Assembly: GCA_021199495.1 (NCBI GenBank)
Contig: JAJQHY010000036.1
Coordinates: forward strand, 27,111 to 91,110
Direction of reading: 5' to 3'
Length of the DNA stretch: 64,000 bases
From: Lachnospiraceae bacterium
Lineage (GTDB): Bacteria > Bacillota > Clostridia > Lachnospirales > Lachnospiraceae
Positions 1-5,831 of the stretch are shown in pieces (the first letter of the stretch is position 1; every line of letters begins with the position of its first letter). The position numbers were made by a program, and so were the translations under genes. The notes below the pieces were generated by a model. It was not told where the DNA came from, did no database searches, and worked only from the letters and a program-made list of their open reading frames with translations.

Positions 1-624
1 ATCGTGCGCCTTGTAAATGGCCTCGATCATCAGGTCCTCCGGCACCTCATTTGCGCCGGCCTCAATCATGATGACCTTCTCAGCGGTAGAAGCAACGGTC
101 AGGTTTAAGTCGCCCTTCTTCCACTGCTCCTGGCTCGGGTTGATGATCAGCTCACCGTCAATCAGGCCAACCTGTGTCATGGCGCAGGGGCCGTCGAACG
201 GGATATCGGAAATGCAGGTAGCGATGGATGTGCCGATCATGGCCACCAGCTCCGGTCTGCAGGCCGGGTCCACGCTCATAACCATATTGTCAAGTGTAAC
301 GTCGTTGCGGTAATCCTTCGGGAACAGGGGACGCATCGGGCGGTCAATCACACGGTCAGTCAAAACGGCGTTCTCGCTGGCCTTGCCCTCGCGCTTGTTA
401 AAGCCTCCGGGGATCTTGCCCACCGCGTACATCTTCTCCTCATACTCCACGCTCAGCGGGAAAAAGTCAATGCCGTCGCGGGGCTTCTCGGAAGCGGTAG
501 CCGTACATAAAACGGTCGTGTCTCCGTACATCATGAACGCACAGCCGTTGGCCTGCGCTCCAACGCGGCCGATGTCGACTCTTAAGGTCCTGCCGGCCAG
601 TTCCATTGTGTAAGTTTTGTACAT
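1..624 (-). CDS. pnp: Polyribonucleotide nucleotidyltransferase (PNPase), N-terminal part; gene runs off the left edge
   Basis: Phosphorolytic 3'-5' exoribonuclease of mRNA decay. Only the first 208 codons are in the window. The translation begins MYKTYTMELAGRTLRVDIG and contains the PNPase signature of the first RNase PH domain, including GDTTVLCTATAS, VGKIPGGFNKREGKASE and TDRPIDRPMRPLFP. The start ATG at 624 follows GGAGGAAAAGA. It lies downstream of rpsO on the same strand, the usual order in Firmicutes, after a hairpin that probably separates the two transcripts in part. The catalytic second RNase PH domain and the KH/S1 domains must lie beyond position 1. The identification is secure; no lesion is visible in the part present. 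Confidence 0.97.
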   Translation of the reverse strand, partial: MYKTYTMELAGRTLRVDIGRVGAQANGCAFMMYGDTTVLCTATASEKPRDGIDFFPLSVEYEEKMYAVGKIPGGFNKREGKASENAVLTDRVIDRPMRPLFPKDYRNDVTLDNMVMSVDPACRPELVAMIGTSIATCISDIPFDGPCAMTQVGLIDGELIINPSQEQWKKGDLNLTVASTAEKVIMIEAGANEVPEDLMIEAIYKAHD

Positions 625-753
625 TCTTTTCCTCCATAATCGCAATGCTGCGACTTCTACTGTGACCTTGAAACCGCCGTGTAAGGTGCGGTCCACGATC
701 AATAATAATACTTCTATTTTAAAAGCCTGAGGCTTTCAAATAAACGCGCAAAA

Positions 754-782
754 GGCGGGAATGCATTTCGGCATTTCCCGCC
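754..782 (-). terminator. Hairpin downstream of rpsO
   Basis: A perfect 12-bp stem (GGCGGGAAATGC on the minus strand paired with GCATTCCCGCC) is followed by CTTTTG. It ends the rpsO message or attenuates read-through into pnp. A second small stem (AAAGCC-TCA-GGCTTT, 721-737) follows directly. In related bacteria this region is also an RNase processing site; that part is inference. Confidence 0.7.
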
Positions 783-795
783 AAAGGGGCAATTA

Positions 796-1062
796 TTATC
801 TTCTGATACCCAGCTTCTCGATGAGGGCACGATATCTCTCGATGTCCTTCTTCTTCAGATAATCCAGCAGTCCACGTCTCTGGCCAATCATCTTGTACAT
901 GCCGCGGCGGGAGTGGTTATCCTTCGGGTTCGCCTTCAGGTGCTCTGTCAGCTCGTTGATACGGGCGGTCAGAACAGCTACCTGTACCTCCGGAGAACCG
1001 GTGTCGCCGGGAGTTCTGGCATACTCGTTCATAATTGCGGTTTTCTTTTCCTTGGAAATCAT
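796..1062 (-). CDS. rpsO: 30S ribosomal protein S15
   Basis: Primary 16S rRNA-binding protein of the small subunit platform. The 88-aa product has the usual length and the family signature ([22 protein letters not shown], then [22 protein letters not shown] and a C-terminal [12 protein letters not shown]). Start ATG at 1062 follows AGGAGGATGATAAG. It sits between a secreted hydrolase gene and pnp and has its own promoter (1154-1182) plus a structured leader that may bind S15 itself. Confidence 0.98.
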   Translation of the reverse strand: MISKEKKTAIMNEYARTPGDTGSPEVQVAVLTARINELTEHLKANPKDNHSRRGMYKMIGQRRGLLDYLKKKDIERYRALIEKLGIRR

Positions 1063-1095
1063 CTTATCATCCTCCTGAAATTTGGTAAACGCCGG

Positions 1096-1133
1096 ACACC
1101 AGGCAGGGGTCGGAGTTTCCCGCCACCGGGTGT
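1096..1133 (-). promoter_or_regulatory. Candidate S15 autoregulatory leader hairpin
   Basis: Between the predicted transcription start (about 1147) and the rpsO start, the minus strand folds as ACACC (1129-1133) pairing GGTGT (1096-1100), a 4-nt one-sided bulge, then GGCGGG pairing CCTGCC including a G-U pair beside G-C pairs. S15 leaders in several bacterial phyla use G-U/G-C motifs and helical junctions as the protein site. The fold is seen in sequence; the role is inferred. Confidence 0.42.
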
Positions 1134-1153
1134 TGGCTCAATTCAACCGCAAT

Positions 1154-1182
1154 ATCATAGCACATGCGGTTAGATTTGTAAA
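1154..1182 (-). promoter_or_regulatory. Sigma-A promoter of rpsO
   Basis: Minus strand -35 TTTACA (1177-1182), 17-bp spacer, -10 TATGAT (1154-1159). It gives a leader of about 85 nt in front of rpsO and lies just after the stop of the upstream NlpC/P60 gene. Confidence 0.65.
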
Positions 1183-1208
1183 GCACTTTTTACTATTCAC
1201 AGCCGTTA

Positions 1209-2243
1209 TTACGAAAGTATCCTCACCGCGGCCACAGGCGTTCTGTAATTATAATTCGAAATCTTGATGCCGCTTCTCTCATCGCTGGCGTGTACGATCT
1301 GTCCGTTGCCGATATAGATCGCCACATGGCTGATATTGCTGGCGCTGCTGCCGTAGAAAAGCAGATCGCCGGGCTGCAGCTCCGAAGTCGAAATCCGTGT
1401 ACCGCAGTTGGCCTGCGCGGCTGAACTGTGCGGCAGAGAATAACCAAAATGCGCATAGACACTGAGTACAAAGCCGGAGCAGTCCGCGCCGTTGGTCAGG
1501 CTCGTGCCTCCCCATACATAGGGATTGCCGACAAACTGCAGCGCATAATCTACCAGAGAAACTCTCACACTCGATACACCGCTGCCATACTGCAATGAAC
1601 TGAGCGTCACGGCCGTATCCAAACCTTCTACGATCTCCACATACTCTTCGCTGACATAGACCGTGTCCGTATTCAGAACACACTCGACCCAGCCGTCGCT
1701 TACCGCGACAACTTCCAGCTCCTCACCGGTCGCCACCTGGGTCAGAATATCATACTCCTCACCCGGACCTGTCCGTACATTCAGACCGTCCGTCTGCACC
1801 ACAGCCTTCGTATAAACGATGCTCAGTGCCTTCACCTTGGCCTCCACGCCGGTGATAATAAACTCAGCGCTGACATAGCCCTCTACCTCTCCGGAGGTGA
1901 TATAATACCAGCCGTCCTTCTCAAATAAAATCTCGCAGGCGGCGTTATTCGTCATCTTACCCACTACAGAATCATCTGTGGACGGGCCGCTTCTCACATT
2001 CAGGTTACCCTCTTCCACCTGGGCAATTCCCAGATTGGTGTAGCCCCAGAGATTGTTCTCACCGCTCTCTGCGTACTGGATACAGTCCTCTTCATCCAGC
2101 GTGGAGCTGGTGACGCTCGCAATGCCGATATTGCCAAAAGCCGTAGTCATGCTGGCGGCGGAAACGTTCACAGACTGCCGGCTCACACCGGCAATCGCGA
2201 CAGTACAGATCATCCCCGCCATCAGAACTTTCGTAAATTTCAT
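1209..2243 (-). CDS. Secreted SH3b-NlpC/P60 cell-wall hydrolase
   Basis: Peptidoglycan endopeptidase predicted to cleave stem peptides outside the membrane. The 344-aa product starts with a signal peptide (MKFTKVLMAGMICTVAIAG, ending near VSAA). Two bacterial SH3 domains follow, each with the NVR(S/T)GP motif (QVEEGNLNVRSGPSTDD and QTDGLNVRTGPGEEYD). A C-terminal NlpC/P60 domain carries the catalytic Cys in NGADCSGFVLSVY and His in SNISHVAIYIGNGQIVHA. I chose ATG 2243: an in-frame GTG 15 nt upstream overlaps the GTGGAG that serves as ribosome binding site. It has its own promoter and a WalR-like box, so it is probably a cell-wall-stress gene inserted in the translation cluster. Confidence 0.93.
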   Translation of the reverse strand: MKFTKVLMAGMICTVAIAGVSRQSVNVSAASMTTAFGNIGIASVTSSTLDEEDCIQYAESGENNLWGYTNLGIAQVEEGNLNVRSGPSTDDSVVGKMTNNAACEILFEKDGWYYITSGEVEGYVSAEFIITGVEAKVKALSIVYTKAVVQTDGLNVRTGPGEEYDILTQVATGEELEVVAVSDGWVECVLNTDTVYVSEEYVEIVEGLDTAVTLSSLQYGSGVSSVRVSLVDYALQFVGNPYVWGGTSLTNGADCSGFVLSVYAHFGYSLPHSSAAQANCGTRISTSELQPGDLLFYGSSASNISHVAIYIGNGQIVHASDERSGIKISNYNYRTPVAAVRILS

Positions 2244-2327
2244 AAATAATGACTCCACTATAATTTGTGCAGCAACAAGACAAAGCCCGACTAAATCTTG
2301 TATCTTTCCCCTTTTGCTCTTTGAATT

Positions 2328-2344
2328 GTTACAAATTTATTACA
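2328..2344 (-). promoter_or_regulatory. WalR (YycF)-like box
   Basis: Minus strand reads TGTAAT-AAATT-TGTAAC, an exact match to the WalR consensus TGTWAH-N5-TGTWAH known from Bacillus and Staphylococcus cell-wall hydrolase genes. It lies about 6-22 nt downstream of the predicted transcription start of the NlpC/P60 gene, a position that fits repression better than activation. Confidence 0.55.
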
Positions 2345-2356
2345 AATTCTGAAATC

Positions 2357-2385
2357 ATTGTAACAAGCGGAATCCGGTATGTCAA
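2357..2385 (-). promoter_or_regulatory. Sigma-A promoter of the NlpC/P60 gene
   Basis: Minus strand -35 TTGACA (2380-2385), exactly 17 bp, -10 TACAAT (2357-2362). This near-consensus promoter sits right after ribF, so the hydrolase need not be read from the upstream operon. Confidence 0.8.
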
Positions 2386-2414
2386 CCCTTTTATGATCTT
2401 TTTTTACAAATTTG

Positions 2415-3374
2415 TTACTGTGAATTCGCAGCCCAGTACTCTCTCCCCTGCGCAATATCTCTCCCCATCTGCTCTTTCAGCCGCTCCAGGCTTTCAAACT
2501 TCTGCTCCGGCCGCTTATATCCATAAAAAAACACCTCCGCCTCTTCCCCGTAAGCGTCCCCGTCAAACCCGTAAAGGTACGTCTCCGCCAGAACTGTTTC
2601 ATCCTTCGCGACCGTTGGTTTGCAACCCACATTGGTGATGGAAGCATACCTCTTTCCGCCCAGCAGCGTCTGCGAATAATAAACCCCGTAAGGCGGCGTC
2701 AGCTTTCCCTGCGGCCAGGCTAAGTTGATCGTGGGCATATGAAGGACGGGGCCTCCCAGGTGTTTCCCGTGAATCACGAACCCCTCCACAGAGTACGGCC
2801 GCCCGCACAGGGCGCTCACCTCCTCCATTTTTCCTTCCTCCAGAAGCTCTCTGACCAGCGTGGAGCTGACTGCGGTATTGAATTCGTATCCGGGCAAAAT
2901 CTCAGCGGCGGACAGCTTGTCCACAATCTCTACCTGATAGCCGAGCGTTTTTGCCATTTTCTCCAGAAGCTGCCGGTTGCCCAGACCTTTGTGGCCGAAG
3001 CTTAAATCCTCGCCCGCCACGATGACCGCGGCGTTTAACTGCCGCACCAGCACGTCCCGCACAAAATCCTCCGCAGGCGTCGCCGCCGTCTGTAACGTCA
3101 TGGGAAACTCCAGCAGGACATCCGCCCCCAGACCTTCCATCAGTTTACGCTTCTCCGCGCAGGTAGTCAGCTCGCCGACCTGCGTCCCGGGCGCAAAAAT
3201 ACTGGCAGGCGACCTGTCGAACGTAAATACCACTGCCGTCAGTCCCTGCCTCTGCCAGTCGCGCATTCGCTTCAGCAATTTCTGATGTCCCAGATGGACG
3301 CCGTCAAATTTGCCGATGGCTACCACAGTGCGCTCCGCAATATGAAATTCTGTCGTTTCTGAAATAATCTGCAT
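2415..3374 (-). CDS. ribF: Bifunctional riboflavin kinase / FAD synthetase
   Basis: Converts riboflavin to FMN and FMN to FAD in the cytoplasm. The 319-aa product has the N-terminal nucleotidyltransferase domain with GKFDGVHLGHQKLL (HxGH motif, near residues 22-35) and VVFTFDRSP, and a C-terminal riboflavin kinase domain with GKHLGGPVLHMPTINL and TNVGCKPTV. Length is normal for RibF. It follows truB after about 107 bp, the common Firmicute order. The Shine-Dalgarno in front of ATG 3374 is weak (GAGAATAGTAGTGTT). Confidence 0.95.
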   Translation of the reverse strand: MQIISETTEFHIAERTVVAIGKFDGVHLGHQKLLKRMRDWQRQGLTAVVFTFDRSPASIFAPGTQVGELTTCAEKRKLMEGLGADVLLEFPMTLQTAATPAEDFVRDVLVRQLNAAVIVAGEDLSFGHKGLGNRQLLEKMAKTLGYQVEIVDKLSAAEILPGYEFNTAVSSTLVRELLEEGKMEEVSALCGRPYSVEGFVIHGKHLGGPVLHMPTINLAWPQGKLTPPYGVYYSQTLLGGKRYASITNVGCKPTVAKDETVLAETYLYGFDGDAYGEEAEVFFYGYKRPEQKFESLERLKEQMGRDIAQGREYWAANSQ

Positions 3375-3428
3375 AACACTACTATTCTCAATAAAAACGC
3401 ACGGCTTTGGATGTCTTGGTTAACGCAG

Positions 3429-3444
3429 CAAAAGGGTATGATAC
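3429..3444. repeat. Intergenic 16-mer CAAAAGGGTATGATAC, copy 1
   Basis: Lies between truB and ribF. The same 16 bases occur exactly at 43727-43742, and a one-base-insertion variant occurs at 44875-44893. The core GTATGATAC is palindromic. The role is unknown. Confidence 0.6.
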
Positions 3445-3481
3445 CATGGATTGTTCCGCAAAAGACGCTCCCGCAATCATA

Positions 3482-4381
3482 TCATTTCGTCAGGAAAAAT
3501 TTCACCGGCTTTAAAACCGCTTCCGCACTCCGGTATTCATAAACACCGTAAAACCGCTCGTCTTCTCCGTACAGCCGCACTTTTTCACCATCCGAAAGCA
3601 AAACCGGCTCCGTGAGCGTCTCTGTTCTCAGTTTATTACCGTTCTCCGCAATTTTCATAAAACGGTCTTTCAGTGTTACCGCCTGATACTGCATGAAGAT
3701 CTGATCCACACCAAGCACGATTTCGGGAAGCGTACCCGCATCCCTGTGCCGTTCCAGTTCGACAAGCGTCACCGCCGTACTTTTGTCAAAGGCGCCGACC
3801 CGGGTACGCTCCAGGCTCTGCATGCAGCCGCCGCAGTTTAACTTTTCCCCGATGTCCTGACAGAGGGACCGGATGTAAGTGCCTTTAGAGCAGACCACCC
3901 GAAAGGAAACCACCGGCAGCTTAAGGGAAAGGATTTCCAGCCCGGTAATTTCAATGCTGCGCGGCGTCCGCTCGACCTCCCTGCCCGCCCGTGCGAGCTC
4001 ATAGAGGCGTTTTCCGTTCACCTTCACGGCAGAATACATGGGCGGAATCTGTTCAGACACCCCCAGAAAGGAAAGAATTGCCGCCCGTACTTCCTCTTCA
4101 TCGCATGTGACAGGTCTGGTTTCCAGCACCTGCCCGGTCGTATCCAGGGTATCGGTCGTCACACCCAAAAGCAACTCCGCGATATACTCCTTGTCATGAT
4201 CCGCCAGGAATTCCGCAGCCTTCGTCGCATTGCCGACACAGACGGGCAATACCCCTGTGGCGGCCGGGTCCAGCGTACCGGTGTGGCCGATTTTGCGTGT
4301 CTTTAAAATGCCGCGCATTTTGGCCACCACGTCGAAGGAGGTATAGCCCGCTTCCTTATAGATATTGATGATTCCGTTCAT
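3482..4381 (-). CDS. truB: tRNA pseudouridine(55) synthase TruB
   Basis: Makes pseudouridine-55 in the T-loop of tRNAs. The product has the TruB catalytic motif GHTGTLDPAATGVLPVCVG (catalytic Asp in TLDP) near residues 37-55, then KEYIAELLLGVTTDTLD and SKGTYIRSLCQDIG. A longer reading from 4435 would add 18 residues unlike the family; ATG 4379-4381 overlaps the stop of the upstream DHH gene as ATGA, giving 299 aa and translational coupling, so I chose it. Confidence 0.95.
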   Translation of the reverse strand: MNGIINIYKEAGYTSFDVVAKMRGILKTRKIGHTGTLDPAATGVLPVCVGNATKAAEFLADHDKEYIAELLLGVTTDTLDTTGQVLETRPVTCDEEEVRAAILSFLGVSEQIPPMYSAVKVNGKRLYELARAGREVERTPRSIEITGLEILSLKLPVVSFRVVCSKGTYIRSLCQDIGEKLNCGGCMQSLERTRVGAFDKSTAVTLVELERHRDAGTLPEIVLGVDQIFMQYQAVTLKDRFMKIAENGNKLRTETLTEPVLLSDGEKVRLYGEDERFYGVYEYRSAEAVLKPVKFFLTK

Positions 4382-5325
4382 CCCATCATCTCCGCCAGCA
4401 CAGGCTTCAGTCTCTCGTAAGCCTCCCTGAAGCATCCGCTGATGTTACAGCCGGCCGCCCGTATATGTCCGCCGCCGCCAAAGCGCTCCGCGATTTTCGT
4501 GGCATCCACATTCTCTCCTGTGCGAAGACTGACCCTGCAGACGCCTGTCGGAAGCTCGTACATAAATACAGCGCATTCCACGCCCGCGATATTGCGCAGC
4601 TCACTGACAATTCCGGAAAGATCAGAGGTGGACACGCCCAGGTCATGCATTTCCTTCATGGTAATGTGTCCCAGCGCTGCCCTGCCGTCAAAGAGCTGCT
4701 CTGTATGCATAAGAACCCAGGCCATGGCCTGCGTTTCCTTCCATGTTTTCTGATAGAAGCTTTCCTGGATCAGCCTCGGAAAATCAATGTGCCGCTCCAT
4801 CAGCCGTGAGGCAATGATCAGCGTCTGTGACCTGGTATTGGAATACTGAAAGACACCGGTATCATGAATAATACCCAGGTACAGTGCGAGCGCCATCTCA
4901 TCGTCAATGTCTTCCGGCGGCAGAAGCTCATAGAGGACTTCCGCGCAGGATCCCACCTCGGGACGGACCAGAGAAAAATCACCGTCCCCCGGGTTCGTCT
5001 GATGGTGGTCAATGTTGACCTTCACAGCCGCGCTCCGATACAGACTTTCCGCTCTTCCGAGTCTCGCCGGCTCCGTATCCAGGCAGAAAAAGACATCATA
5101 GCGCGGCGCGGGCCGGTACTCCGTGTCAATTTCATTGATTCTGGTAATATGCGTAAAGACCAGAGCCGCCTTTTCCAGATAGACATAAACGTGGGCGTCC
5201 GGCAGCTTCTTTTTCAGATATAGATACAGTGCCATACAGGAACCCACGCAGTCTCCGTCCGGCCGGATATGGCCGCTGATTCCGATATATTCCGCGTGTT
5301 CACATAATTTCAGAATATCTGTCAT
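4378..5325 (-). CDS. nrnA: DHH/DHHA1 phosphoesterase, NrnA type (oligoribonuclease / pAp phosphatase)
   Basis: Degrades very short RNAs and 3',5'-pAp. The 315-aa product has the DHH motifs: HIRPDGDCVGSCMAL, FFCLDTEPARLG, VNIDHHQTN and GIIHDTGVFQYSN. The C-terminal DHHA1 nucleotide-binding motif is GGGGHIRAAG. Length and domain order match NrnA. It lies in the infB-rbfA-nrnA-truB order and overlaps truB by 4 nt. Confidence 0.93.
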   Translation of the reverse strand: MTDILKLCEHAEYIGISGHIRPDGDCVGSCMALYLYLKKKLPDAHVYVYLEKAALVFTHITRINEIDTEYRPAPRYDVFFCLDTEPARLGRAESLYRSAAVKVNIDHHQTNPGDGDFSLVRPEVGSCAEVLYELLPPEDIDDEMALALYLGIIHDTGVFQYSNTRSQTLIIASRLMERHIDFPRLIQESFYQKTWKETQAMAWVLMHTEQLFDGRAALGHITMKEMHDLGVSTSDLSGIVSELRNIAGVECAVFMYELPTGVCRVSLRTGENVDATKIAERFGGGGHIRAAGCNISGCFREAYERLKPVLAEMMG

Positions 5326-5369
5326 TTTTCAAATTCTCCGCTGTTTTGCTGTCCGCTTCCCGATCCTGT

Positions 5370-5780
5370 TTACTTCTGCCGTTTTTCCTGATCTTCCTGC
5401 GGAAGTTCCTCATCGCTGCGGTCCGGAATCTGCGCGATCACCTCGTCAATTTTCGCCGACATCTCCACGCCGTACGCGATGGACTGCTCCGCAATAAAGG
5501 TAATCACCGGTGTGTTACGCAGATTTAAGTTTCTGGCTAACGCCGAACGGATGAATCCGGAAGCGCTCCTTAACCCTTCCATGGTCGCGGCCTGCTCCTC
5601 TTCATCCCCAAGTATGGAAATATAAGCCTTACAGGTCTTTAAATCCGGCGCCACTGTCACGGAAACCACGCTGGTCATAGGAGAAATCCGGGGATCCTTT
5701 AACTCTCCCCGGATAATTTCGGCCAGTTCACGCTGCACCTCGCTGTTGATTCTGATATTTTTCACACTGTTTTTGCGCAT
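5370..5780 (-). CDS. rbfA: 30S ribosome-binding factor RbfA
   Basis: Late-stage 16S maturation factor that binds the 30S platform. 136 aa, with the family features RINSEVQRELAEIIRGELKDPRI, VSVTVAPDLKTCKAYISILG and RSALARNLNLRNTPVITFI. The C-terminal tail (DRSDEELPQEDQEKRQK) is charged and probably disordered. Start ATG 5780 follows GAAGGGAGC. Directly downstream of infB. Confidence 0.95.
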   Translation of the reverse strand: MRKNSVKNIRINSEVQRELAEIIRGELKDPRISPMTSVVSVTVAPDLKTCKAYISILGDEEEQAATMEGLRSASGFIRSALARNLNLRNTPVITFIAEQSIAYGVEMSAKIDEVIAQIPDRSDEELPQEDQEKRQK

Positions 5781-5831
5781 AATGCTCCCTTCTTGATCAG
5801 GCAGGAGAAAGATGCCGCCTGGGAAGGCGCC

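Noticed and set aside
13..613. Two plus-strand ORFs at the left edge
   Set aside because: Both lie opposite pnp, whose minus-strand translation is highly characteristic.
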